A stretch of DNA of 11,268 nt, taken from Chloroflexi bacterium RBG_13_51_18. GTDB taxonomy: Bacteria; Chloroflexota; Dehalococcoidia; Dehalococcoidales; RBG-16-60-22. A program made the position numbers and the translations under genes. Of this stretch, positions 5,678 to 11,268 are shown piece after piece (positions within the stretch are counted from its first letter, which is position 1; each line of letters starts with the position of its first letter). The DNA lies in the NCBI GenBank assembly GCA_001796495.1, contig MGMR01000061.1, forward strand, positions 1-11,268, given 5' to 3'. The notes beneath the pieces were generated by a model, which was not told the origin of the DNA, made no database searches, and worked only from the letters and a program-made list of their open reading frames with translations.

Positions 5678-7081
5678 ATGGCTAAAGGAAAAGTTGCTCA
5701 GGTAATAGGTACGGTGGTGGATATTGAGTTCCCCCCGGATGAACTTCCCGCGTTGTTTAACGCCGTCGAGATTCAGTCCGGCAAAGAAAAAATCGTGCTG
5801 GAAGTCCAGGACCATCTCGGCAATAACTGGGTCAGGTGCCTGTCTCTTTCTCCCACCGATGGCCTGGCGCGCGGCGCTGAAGCTGTAGACACCGGCTCGG
5901 CTCTGAAAGTGCCGGTAGGCAAAGCTACTCTGGGACGGCTGTTCGATGTCATGGGCACGCCTCTGGATAACCTCGGCGAAGTCAAAGCCGATGACCACTG
6001 GCCCATCCACCGCTTGCCCCCTTCTTTTGAGGAGCAGGAGACCAGCACCCAGGTACTGGAAACAGGCCTAAAGGTTGTCGACCTTATTGTTCCGTTCACC
6101 CGGGGCGGTAAAATCGGGGCTTACGGCGGCGCCGGCGTGGGCAAGACAATTATCATCCAGGAGCTTATCCGCAACATCGCCACCGTTCACGGCGGATTCT
6201 CTGTGTTTACCGGCATCGGCGAGCGTTCCCGTGAGGGTAACGACCTCTGGCGCGAGATGAAGGAGTCCGGCGTCATCGATAAGACGGTGATGGTCTTCGG
6301 CCAGATGAACGAGCCGCCCGGCGTGCGTTTGCGTGTGGGTCTCACCGGCCTTACCATGGCTGAATATTTCCGCGATGTCGGCGGGCAGGACGTCCTGCTC
6401 TTTATTGATAATATCTACCGCTATACCCTGGCCGGTATGGAAGTCTCGGCTTTGCTGGGTCGCATGCCTTCGGCGGTAGGCTACCAGCCTACGCTAGCCA
6501 CGGAAATGGGCGAGCTCCAGGAACGTATTACCTCCACCAAGAAGGGTTCTATTACCTCGTTCCAGGCTATTTACGTCCCCGCGGACGATTATACCGACCC
6601 CGGCGTGGCCACCACCTTTGGCCATCTGGATGCCGTCGTCGCTCTGGACAGGGGCATCGCCGAGCAGGGTCTCTACCCCGCCGTCGATCCGCTTACCTCC
6701 ACCTCCCGCATCCTCGACCCCAATATCGTCGGCGAGGAGCATTACCGCGTTGCCCGTGAGGTGCAGCGTGTGCTGCAGCGCTATAAGGACCTGCAGGATA
6801 TCATCGCCATCCTCGGCATCGAGGAATTGAGCGAGGAAGACAAGCAGTCGGTCGCCCGCGCGCGCCGCATCCAGCGCTTCCTTTCCCAGCCCATGTTCGT
6901 CAGCGAGGTCTTTACCGGCCGCCCCGGCAAGTACGTTAAGGTTGAGGATACTGTCCGCGGTTTTAAAGAAATCCTTGAAGGCAAGTATGATAACCTGCCG
7001 GAGCAGGCATTCTATATGGTCGGCGGCATTGAAGAGGTTGCCGAAGCCGCCAAAGCTTTAGGAGCGGAGTCTAATGCCTAG
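5678..7081 (+). CDS. atpD: ATP synthase subunit beta (F1 catalytic)
   Basis: Beta holds the catalytic sites for ATP synthesis from ADP and phosphate. The 467-residue protein has the N-terminal barrel (about 1-80), Walker A GGAGVGKT at 150-157, the catalytic glutamate Glu182 in GERSREGND, Walker B LLFIDN with Asp244, the PSAVGYQPTLATEMG segment (about 264-278) and the lever motif EELSEED at 382-388 (DELSEED in most species). Catalytic residues appear intact. One stretch departs from the usual wording: IDNIYRYTLAGME replaces the common IDNIFRFTQAGSE (about 243-255). GTGAGG about 8 bases before ATG 5678 serves as ribosome site. The 3' end overlaps atpC by 8 bases. Confidence 0.97.
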   Translation: MAKGKVAQVIGTVVDIEFPPDELPALFNAVEIQSGKEKIVLEVQDHLGNNWVRCLSLSPTDGLARGAEAVDTGSALKVPVGKATLGRLFDVMGTPLDNLGEVKADDHWPIHRLPPSFEEQETSTQVLETGLKVVDLIVPFTRGGKIGAYGGAGVGKTIIIQELIRNIATVHGGFSVFTGIGERSREGNDLWREMKESGVIDKTVMVFGQMNEPPGVRLRVGLTGLTMAEYFRDVGGQDVLLFIDNIYRYTLAGMEVSALLGRMPSAVGYQPTLATEMGELQERITSTKKGSITSFQAIYVPADDYTDPGVATTFGHLDAVVALDRGIAEQGLYPAVDPLTSTSRILDPNIVGEEHYRVAREVQRVLQRYKDLQDIIAILGIEELSEEDKQSVARARRIQRFLSQPMFVSEVFTGRPGKYVKVEDTVRGFKEILEGKYDNLPEQAFYMVGGIEEVAEAAKALGAESNA

Positions 7082-7496
7082 CTTTACGATTGATATCGTT
7101 ACCGCCGAGCGTATCGTCTATTCAGAGGAAGTAAATGCCGTTATCGCACCCGGTGTTGAAGGGCAGCTGGGCATACTGCCCCACCACGCCCCTTTGATGA
7201 CTATCCTCCAGGCCGGCGAGCTGGTGGTGCGTAAAGGCGAGCAGGAAGAAATCATGGCTATTTCCGGCGGCTTCCTGGAAGTACGCCCGGACCACGTTAT
7301 CGTGCTGGCCGACCAGGCGGAGCGCGCCGAGGAAATCGATGCCGCCCGCGCCGAGGCCGCCCGCAAGCGCGCCGAAGAGCGCCTGAAAGATAAACAGGCT
7401 ACAGGCCTGGATGCTACCAGGGCGGAAGCAGCCCTGCGCCGCGCTCTGGTGCGACTCTCCGTAGCGGACAAGATAAAGCGACGCCGCAAACTTTAA
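7074..7496 (+). CDS. atpC: ATP synthase subunit epsilon (F1 rotor foot, regulatory)
   Basis: Epsilon joins gamma to the c-ring and, through its C-terminal helices, can inhibit ATP hydrolysis. The 140-residue protein has an N-terminal beta-sandwich (about 1-85) with the family motif GILPHHAPL at 33-41, then a two-helix domain (about 88-140) very rich in Ala, Arg and Glu. The C-terminal helices are retained, so an inhibitory up-state is possible. The ATG overlaps the end of atpD by 8 bases, indicating translational coupling. Its TAA stop shares a TTAA with the stop of the convergent grpB-like gene. It is the last gene of the operon, and no hairpin terminator follows it directly. Confidence 0.95.
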   Translation: MPSFTIDIVTAERIVYSEEVNAVIAPGVEGQLGILPHHAPLMTILQAGELVVRKGEQEEIMAISGGFLEVRPDHVIVLADQAERAEEIDAARAEAARKRAEERLKDKQATGLDATRAEAALRRALVRLSVADKIKRRRKL

Positions 7497-8017
7497 CTGT
7501 TTGTTTGTTTGAGTGCTTTCTCTGTTATTTCCTTGACCATGGCGTCTTTACCGTCAATATAAAGTTGTCTATCGTTATTGAATTTCTCCGCTAACGACCA
7601 TTTCAGTGCGCTCAACCGTTTGGCGTCAGCCTGGTTCTTTTTAAGATACTCACGGAAAGCGGTTTGTTCTTTTAACGCCTGGCTGTGCCTGAGGCAAACG
7701 TAAAGGTGGTGGGCGGGGAGGGACTGCTTAACGGTTTCGTCGGACAGGTCGAAAGCCTCTCTTTCCTTGATACCCTTGTCTCCCTCGTGATAGTAGCCGC
7801 GTTCCTCAAGGAGTGACTTAATTTCTTCCCAGCGCTCCGGCTCGATGACGATAATGATGTCTATTATCGGCTTCGCTATCATGCCGAGGATGGATGTGCT
7901 GCCCACGTGCTCGATGTGGATACACGCCTTAGCAATCTTTTCCCCCAGGAACGCCTTTATCTCTTGAAACCACTTTGGCCATTCCGGATTGTATTTTTCT
8001 ACCAGTGTGACGTTCAT
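7493..8017 (-). CDS. GrpB/UPF0157 family protein (nucleotidyltransferase fold)
   Basis: Encodes a 174-residue soluble protein with the GrpB-family core IEHVGSTSILGMIAKPIIDI, about residues 35-54. The GS motif and following Asp53 resemble the nucleotidyltransferase fold, and the conserved HVGSTS and KPIID are what identify the family. Members occur alone or fused to dephospho-CoA kinase; no kinase domain is present here. Substrate and reaction are not known. It starts at ATG 8017 with only a weak GGAT-type ribosome site, 26 bases from the hairpin at 8043-8070. No convincing promoter was found in that short gap, so it may rely on read-through from khpA or an atypical promoter. Its stop overlaps the atpC stop. 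Confidence 0.88.
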   Translation of the reverse strand: MNVTLVEKYNPEWPKWFQEIKAFLGEKIAKACIHIEHVGSTSILGMIAKPIIDIIIVIEPERWEEIKSLLEERGYYHEGDKGIKEREAFDLSDETVKQSLPAHHLYVCLRHSQALKEQTAFREYLKKNQADAKRLSALKWSLAEKFNNDRQLYIDGKDAMVKEITEKALKQTNS

Positions 8018-8042
8018 ATTTTACTATCCGACGGAAAAACCT

Positions 8043-8070
8043 AAAGCCCCGATGTTTATCGGGGCTTTTT
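8043..8070. terminator. Intrinsic terminator, probably bidirectional
   Basis: An 11-base perfect stem, AAAGCCCCGAT (8043-8053) with ATCGGGGCTTT (8058-8068), encloses the loop GTTT. Reading rightward, the stem runs into TTTTT (8066-8070), a good terminator for + strand transcripts leaving the atp operon. Reading leftward, it is followed by TTTAGGTTTTT, a weaker but plausible end for rpsP-khpA transcripts. Confidence 0.88.
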
Positions 8071-8180
8071 AGTTGTTGTTTGTTTCTCTGCTCCTTCCTT
8101 TCCGGAAGTGCAGACTTTATTCAGGTCAGGACTTTCCTGCCTCCCCGTCTCCCCACATTTGCCGGTTTCAGGGGTCTATA

Positions 8181-8408
8181 TTATATTATTTCCAGTCTTA
8201 CTCTGGTCTGGGCTTTGGCGGCTTTCACTCTTAGCAGGGTGCGCATCGCCTGTGCTATCTGCCCCTGCTTCCCGATGATTCTTCCCTTGTCATCATCGGC
8301 CACGCTTAGCTTTAGCGTGATACCCTCATCGGTGGTTTCCTCTTCGACATTCACTGCATCCGGCTCGTTGACGATGCTCTTGGCGATGTACACAACTAGG
8401 TCTTTCAT
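8181..8408 (-). CDS. khpA: KH-domain RNA-binding protein KhpA
   Basis: Encodes a 75-residue single KH domain. The RNA-binding GxxG loop is GRIIGKQGQ, with Gly46-Lys-Gln-Gly49. Size, sequence and position directly after rpsP match KhpA (formerly YlqC), which in Gram-positive bacteria partners KhpB and influences translation and cell division; a role here is inferred from that. The start ATG overlaps the rpsP stop in an ATGA (8405-8408), and AAGGAG (8414-8419 on this strand) inside rpsP is its ribosome site, so the two are translationally coupled. In many bacteria rimM and trmD follow; here the leftward hairpin comes next and they are absent. Confidence 0.92.
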   Translation of the reverse strand: MKDLVVYIAKSIVNEPDAVNVEEETTDEGITLKLSVADDDKGRIIGKQGQIAQAMRTLLRVKAAKAQTRVRLEII

Positions 8409-8674
8409 GACTTCTCCTTGACTGGTTTGAATTTGTCCATGATACCTGCCTTACCTAGCAGTCTGGCAGTGGTGTCTGTCGGCTGGGCTCCCTGCTTAAG
8501 CCAGTACAGGGCTCTCTCCTCTTTAATTACTATCGTCGGCGGCTCGGTCCTCGGGTTATAATGCCCGATAATCTCAACGGATGCCCCGTCCCGGGGCTTC
8601 CGGCTGTCTACAATAACCATCCTGTAGCTGGGCTGTCCCCTGGCCCCCATGCGCCTTAGTCTGATTTTTAACAT
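8405..8674 (-). CDS. rpsP: Small ribosomal subunit protein bS16
   Basis: Encodes the 89-residue 30S protein bS16, which stabilises the 5' domain of 16S rRNA during assembly. The N terminus MLKIRLRRMGARGQPSYRMV and the following VDSRKPRDG and IGHYNPRTEP are diagnostic, as are YWLKQGAQPTDTT and the lysine-rich tail. ATG 8674 is preceded by AAGGAG (8678-8683 on this strand) at 3 bases. A near-consensus promoter lies about 40 bases upstream, so this gene opens its own transcription unit with khpA, ending at the 8043-8070 hairpin. Nothing odd in the protein. Confidence 0.97.
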   Translation of the reverse strand: MLKIRLRRMGARGQPSYRMVIVDSRKPRDGASVEIIGHYNPRTEPPTIVIKEERALYWLKQGAQPTDTTARLLGKAGIMDKFKPVKEKS

Positions 8675-8694
8675 GTACTCCTTGACTTTCTAGT

Positions 8695-8729
8695 GTTATA
8701 GTTTTTACGTAGCTATTATGCACTATAAC
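8695..8729. promoter_or_regulatory. Inverted repeat spanning the rpsP -10 region (possible operator)
   Basis: GTTATAGT (8695-8702) and its exact reverse complement ACTATAAC (8722-8729) are separated by 19 bases. One arm lies in the promoter spacer and the other just after the predicted start site, so the pair brackets the -10 box. It could be a repressor site, or chance in AT-rich DNA. Confidence 0.35.
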
Positions 8730-8743
8730 CTTTTGTCTGTCAA
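8715..8743 (-). promoter_or_regulatory. Sigma-70-type promoter of rpsP-khpA
   Basis: On the - strand, TTGACA (8743-8738) is followed after exactly 17 bases by CATAAT (8720-8715), five of six matches to TATAAT. The start site should fall near 8708, giving a leader of about 34 bases before rpsP. This strength is expected for a ribosomal protein gene. Confidence 0.82.
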
Positions 8744-8833
8744 TGGCGGGGCGGAAAATCGTCAGGCTCCGGTGTCTTTTAGCCCGTATTAGAGTCATTT
8801 TTAGCTACTTTTGGCACTTTATTAATCCCCTAC

Positions 8834-8862
8834 TTGACACCCTTACCCCCATGATGTATACC
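8834..8862 (+). promoter_or_regulatory. Promoter of the 109-residue hypothetical gene
   Basis: A perfect -35 TTGACA (8834-8839), a 17-base spacer and TATACC (8857-8862; four of six matches to TATAAT) lie 34 bases upstream of the ATG at 8897. It points away from the rpsP promoter, making 8684-8896 a divergent control region. Confidence 0.65.
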
Positions 8863-8896
8863 ATAAAGCGTAAGGTCAAAAGGAAAGAGGTCCCGC

Positions 8897-9226
8897 ATGG
8901 GTTTTTTCTCGTTTATCAAAAAGCTCTTTACCAGTGAAAGTGTTGACGAGGCCGCTCTAGACGCCGCCCGCGCCCGCCACGGCATTCATATCGATGATAA
9001 ACAAAAAGCGGAAATGGATGAATCCACCACCGAGGAACAACGATTCGCCGAGAATTATGATGCCTGGGAAGAATTAGGAAAGATGCGCTCGAATTTCTTT
9101 TTCGGCAGCTGGGTCACGCGTAAGTTCCGGCCAATCGGCGAGGAAAAGCTTAAGAAACAGCTGGAGGACCTGGAGAAAAAGCGCCGGGATGAAGCGGAAA
9201 AGAAACACAAGGGAGAAGGCGTGTAG
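8897..9226 (+). CDS. Uncharacterised 109-residue charged protein
   Basis: I do not recognise a family. The protein begins with a short amphipathic segment, MGFFSFIKKLF, that could touch the membrane or be a partner-binding helix. A strongly acidic and alanine-rich stretch follows (about 14-62), then an aromatic patch NFFFGSWVTRKFRPIG (about 66-81) that looks like the conserved core, then a Lys/Glu-rich helix (about 82-106) likely to form a coiled coil. No signal peptide or full membrane span is present. ATG 8897 has AAAGAGG (8884-8890) 6 bases upstream and its own promoter. No terminator is visible between it and the CBS gene, but that gene has a separate promoter. Real coding is likely; function is unknown. 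Confidence 0.8.
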   Translation: MGFFSFIKKLFTSESVDEAALDAARARHGIHIDDKQKAEMDESTTEEQRFAENYDAWEELGKMRSNFFFGSWVTRKFRPIGEEKLKKQLEDLEKKRRDEAEKKHKGEGV

Positions 9227-9275
9227 AGGGAATTTCAGCAATTCGACCACCCGCTATTTATTGTCATTGATTATC

Positions 9276-9304
9276 TTGACAGAATCATCATATTCAGCTA
9301 TCAT
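9276..9304 (+). promoter_or_regulatory. Promoter of the CBS-domain gene
   Basis: TTGACA (9276-9281), a 17-base spacer and TATCAT (9299-9304; five of six matches to TATAAT). The predicted start near 9311 leaves an AT-rich leader of about 48 bases before the ATG at 9360. Confidence 0.78.
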
Positions 9305-9359
9305 TTATGCCATTCAGGTTTTTAAGGAGAAATTTTTTTAATCTACATAGGAGGTGCCT

Positions 9360-9812
9360 ATGAAGCTGGGGGATTTACTTAAACAGAAAGATTTTCAATA
9401 CCGGTTGGTGGTTACGGTGAAACCGAAAGAAACTGTGCTGACGGCTATCCAGAAGCTCGTCGAGCACGATAAGGGGTCTTTACCCGTCTGTAATGATAAG
9501 GGCGAATTGGCGGGGATTATTACAGAAAGAGATATCGTAAGAAAGTGCTTTGCCGGCAGGGTCGACTGCGGCAAGGTCAAGGTGCAGGATTTCATGTCGA
9601 CGAAAGTAGTAATCGGTAATCCGGAAGACAACCTTGATTATGCTATCAGTGTGATGAAGAAGGAGAAAATCCGACATCTCCCGATTGTCGAAAACAAGAA
9701 GGTAATCGGTATGATTTCCATGCGGGACCTGCTCGGCGTTAAGCTTGAAGAGTCCACGGAAACGGTCCGATATCTTACCGATTATATGTCCGGGGGAGCG
9801 CCTCAAGAATAA
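9360..9812 (+). CDS. Two-CBS-domain protein
   Basis: Encodes a 150-residue protein that is essentially one Bateman module: CBS domain 1 at about residues 15-65 (ends GIITERDIVRK) and CBS domain 2 at about 78-130 (contains IRHLPIV and GMISMRDLL). Such modules bind adenosine nucleotides (AMP, ATP, SAM, c-di-AMP) and act as energy or ligand sensors; the ligand cannot be told from the sequence. There is no fused enzyme or transporter, so it would act in trans or as a stand-alone sensor. ATG 9360 is chosen because AGGAGG (9349-9354) lies 5 bases upstream; an in-frame GTG at 9354 overlaps that site and is unlikely. Nearby genes give no clear partner. Confidence 0.92.
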   Translation: MKLGDLLKQKDFQYRLVVTVKPKETVLTAIQKLVEHDKGSLPVCNDKGELAGIITERDIVRKCFAGRVDCGKVKVQDFMSTKVVIGNPEDNLDYAISVMKKEKIRHLPIVENKKVIGMISMRDLLGVKLEESTETVRYLTDYMSGGAPQE

Positions 9813-9828
9813 GAACCGGCGGCCATAC

Positions 9829-9855
9829 AAAAGGGGAGGCTTAAGCCCCCTTTTT
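9829..9855. terminator. Intrinsic terminator between convergent genes
   Basis: AAAAGGGG (9829-9836) pairs with CCCCTTTT (9847-9854) around a loop holding the palindrome GGCTTAAGCC, which can extend the stem. T-runs follow on both strands, so it can end both the CBS gene (+) and the membrane-protein gene (-). Confidence 0.82.
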
Positions 9856-9870
9856 CCCTTATTTTAATCT

Positions 9871-10338
9871 CTAAAGCGTGATAAGTTTGTCTATAAAAAT
9901 CACCAGCGGCGTGATAATGCTTACCGCCCCAACCGCCCCCACCATTACCGCGAACAGGTTGTAGCGCGTCTCATAGCCTTTGAAAATCGACCCGTCATAA
10001 TACTGGTCCATGCTTTCGTCTTTATAGAGCTTCATCAGCCCTTCATTGAGCTGGCCCCTTTGCTTTTTATTTTTCAGGAGCGTGCGCACGGCGAACCAGT
10101 TAATCGCTACCGTCGCTATAATAAAAACCCACATGATAATCGTCGGCACGGCGTTGACGCTGGTTGCCCGGAAGCCGCTTAATCCCCCCACAATCGACCC
10201 CGTGCTGCTGGCAGCGGTTACCGAAGCCGCGGTAAAGAGTATCAAAGTGACCACGATGGCGATGATGACGGTAATGGTGTCCATGCGCATGGCCTGCTTT
10301 AGCTCGTTGCTGATTTGCTCGTGAATGCGTTCTTTCAT
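9871..10338 (-). CDS. Uncharacterised membrane protein with three predicted spans
   Basis: Encodes 155 residues with hydrophobic helices at about 20-42, 65-86 and 127-149. The N-terminal 19 residues are a charged amphipathic helix, the loop at 43-64 is Ser/Gly/Ala-rich, and the cytoplasmic-looking loop at 87-126 is charged with tyrosines (MDQYYDGSIFKGYETRYN). I recognise no family motif or catalytic residue. ATG 10338 has a purine-rich GGGGAGGGG (10350-10342 on this strand) immediately upstream and a near-consensus promoter 32 bases away, so it is a one-gene unit ending at the 9829-9855 hairpin. Function unknown. Confidence 0.8.
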   Translation of the reverse strand: MKERIHEQISNELKQAMRMDTITVIIAIVVTLILFTAASVTAASSTGSIVGGLSGFRATSVNAVPTIIMWVFIIATVAINWFAVRTLLKNKKQRGQLNEGLMKLYKDESMDQYYDGSIFKGYETRYNLFAVMVGAVGAVSIITPLVIFIDKLITL

Positions 10339-10369
10339 TAACCCCTCCCCTTACCTTTGAATTTTGCTT

Positions 10370-10398
10370 ATGATATGCTTTCCCAGCATTTTTGTCAA
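10370..10398 (-). promoter_or_regulatory. Promoter of the three-span membrane protein gene
   Basis: On the - strand TTGACA (10398-10393), a 17-base spacer and TATCAT (10375-10370). The spacer contains a small inverted repeat, ATGCT-GGGAA-AGCAT. The -35 lies 13 bases beyond the degV stop, so the membrane gene need not depend on degV transcription. Confidence 0.78.
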
Positions 10399-10411
10399 TT
10401 CCCCCTTCCCT

Positions 10412-11251
10412 TTATCGCCTCCCCCTTAGTGCTACTAATAATAAGCCCGGCCCCGTGTGGACTCCCAGCGCCGGTCCCAGCCTGGCTAACCTTATCCTCT
10501 CTTCAGGGAATACAGTGCCCAGCCGCCCCACCAGTGCTTGTGCTTCTTCAGGTGTAGTATTGTGTACAACCGCTAAATCCTGGATATCTGCCGTATTTTT
10601 CACATAGTCGAAAAGGATGTCTATTCCCTTGGCGCGGCTGCGCGCCCGGCCGGTTGGTGACAGCACCCCATCTTTTACCGTCAGCATCGGCTTCACATTC
10701 AATATCGAGCCTAATAACGCCTGCAGCTTACCGATACGCCCGCCCAAAGCCAGGTATTTGAGTGTATCGAGGAGTCCCAGCACATGAATACTGGGAGTCA
10801 TTTGCTTCACCCCTTTTACCACCTGCTGCAGGCTCTTTCCGGACTGCGCCATCGTATTGGCGGCTATCACCAGCAGCCCCAGGCCCATCGTAACTTCCTG
10901 CGAGTCGATTACCTCAATGGGGCATTCTTTTCCTACTGCTTCCTTACCGCGTAACGCCGAGTTACAGGTACCGCTTAGCTTATCGGATACATGAATGGAA
11001 ACAATCCCGTCAGCCTCTTTAGCCAGCTCCTTGTAGACATCGGTGAAATCCTGCGGAGACGGCTGCGTGGTGCTGGGATGGACGGGATCGTTAATTAACC
11101 TCCGGTAAAACTCATCCTCGCTGATGTCCACCCGGTCGCGAAAGACCTCATCCCCGAAACGCAGGTAGACCGGCACTACGGTAATTCCCAGGTCCTTAGC
11201 CAGTTGGTGCGGCAGGTCGGCGGTGCTATCAGTAACGATTTTTATGGTCAT
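10412..11251 (-). CDS. DegV-family fatty-acid-binding protein
   Basis: Encodes 279 residues of DegV type; DegV/FakB proteins hold a fatty acid for phosphorylation by the kinase FakA so that exogenous acids can enter phospholipids. Marks seen from the chosen start: KIVTDSTADLP (4-14), STTQPSPQDF (60-69), HVSDKLSGTCNSA (87-99), LGGRIGK (169-175) and the C-terminal HTGPGLLLVAL (265-275). These cover both lobes, and the lipid head-group contacts (Ser93, His265) look intact. The start is uncertain: ATG 11251 gives the usual MTIKIVTDS opening and has GGGAG 8 bases upstream, while an in-frame ATG at 11266 would add five residues. Upstream DNA is outside the window, so its promoter and partner genes (fakA) are not visible. 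Confidence 0.93.
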   Translation of the reverse strand: MTIKIVTDSTADLPHQLAKDLGITVVPVYLRFGDEVFRDRVDISEDEFYRRLINDPVHPSTTQPSPQDFTDVYKELAKEADGIVSIHVSDKLSGTCNSALRGKEAVGKECPIEVIDSQEVTMGLGLLVIAANTMAQSGKSLQQVVKGVKQMTPSIHVLGLLDTLKYLALGGRIGKLQALLGSILNVKPMLTVKDGVLSPTGRARSRAKGIDILFDYVKNTADIQDLAVVHNTTPEEAQALVGRLGTVFPEERIRLARLGPALGVHTGPGLLLVALRGRR

Positions 11252-11268
11252 CTCGGCAACTCCCATTT

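Noticed and set aside
7498..7512. TTTG tandem repeat near the atpC end
   Set aside because: Three or four copies only and it lies inside the grpB-like coding sequence; too short to be meaningful.
8071..8180. Possible small gene or RNA between khpA and the terminator
   Set aside because: Only pyrimidine-rich DNA with one short CTTCC/GGAAG hairpin; no start with ribosome site and no recognisable RNA fold.
8080..8421. 113-codon + strand frame opposite khpA
   Set aside because: Low-complexity Ser/Leu/Phe translation antisense to a certain KH-domain gene.
8743..8937. 64-codon + strand frame over the rpsP/hypothetical intergenic region
   Set aside because: It crosses two promoters, has no ribosome site and overlaps the better-supported gene at 8897 in another frame.
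1..11268. CRISPR array, insertion sequence, tRNA/rRNA, phage or defence system
   Set aside because: No regularly spaced repeats, transposase or integrase frames, or RNA gene signatures were seen on either strand.

Overview
The window carries a complete F-type ATP synthase operon on the + strand (57-7496), followed by about 3.8 kb of short housekeeping and uncharacterised transcription units on both strands. Gene density, Shine-Dalgarno sites, TTGACA-type promoters and the rpsP-khpA pair mark it as bacterial. The look of the proteins, the moderately high GC and the atpZ-B-E-F-H-A-G-D-C order suggest a Chloroflexota bacterium, perhaps Dehalococcoidia. That placement is an inference from memory and is not proven by any single feature.

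Region 1 (57-7496): atpZ, atpB, atpE, a 35-residue single-span membrane peptide, atpF, atpH, atpA, a DUF3795 cysteine-rich gene, atpG, atpD and atpC. Most junctions are tight: 1-base overlaps at atpZ/atpB and atpB/atpE, an 8-base overlap at atpD/atpC, and a 3-base gap between the DUF3795 gene and atpG. Together they encode the a, b and c subunits of the membrane rotor and stator (Fo) and the alpha, beta, gamma, delta and epsilon subunits of the catalytic head (F1). The c subunit lacks the polar residues of Na+-binding rings, so H+ coupling is more likely. Two features are not canonical: the small membrane ORF between atpE and atpF, and the DUF3795 gene between atpA and atpG. The latter sits directly behind a dispersed-repeat-like stem-loop. 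A second, decayed repeat-like hairpin separates atpH from atpA. The operon promoter is outside the window.

Region 2 (7493-8674, - strand): a GrpB/UPF0157 gene ends tail-to-tail against atpC, the two stop codons sharing a TTAA. Next come a strong hairpin terminator (8043-8070) and the rpsP-khpA pair (ribosomal protein bS16 and a KH-domain RNA-binding protein), driven by a near-consensus promoter. No atp terminator is visible before the grpB-like gene, so atp read-through could run antisense across it to the hairpin.

Region 3 (8675-11268): a + strand 109-residue gene of unknown function and a + strand two-CBS-domain protein, each with its own TTGACA promoter. A hairpin terminator separates them from a - strand three-span membrane protein with its own promoter and from a - strand DegV-family (fatty-acid-binding) gene whose extreme 5' end lies at the window edge.

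I found no CRISPR array, insertion sequence, tRNA, rRNA or recognisable defence system. The most novel element is the 35-residue peptide inside the atp operon.
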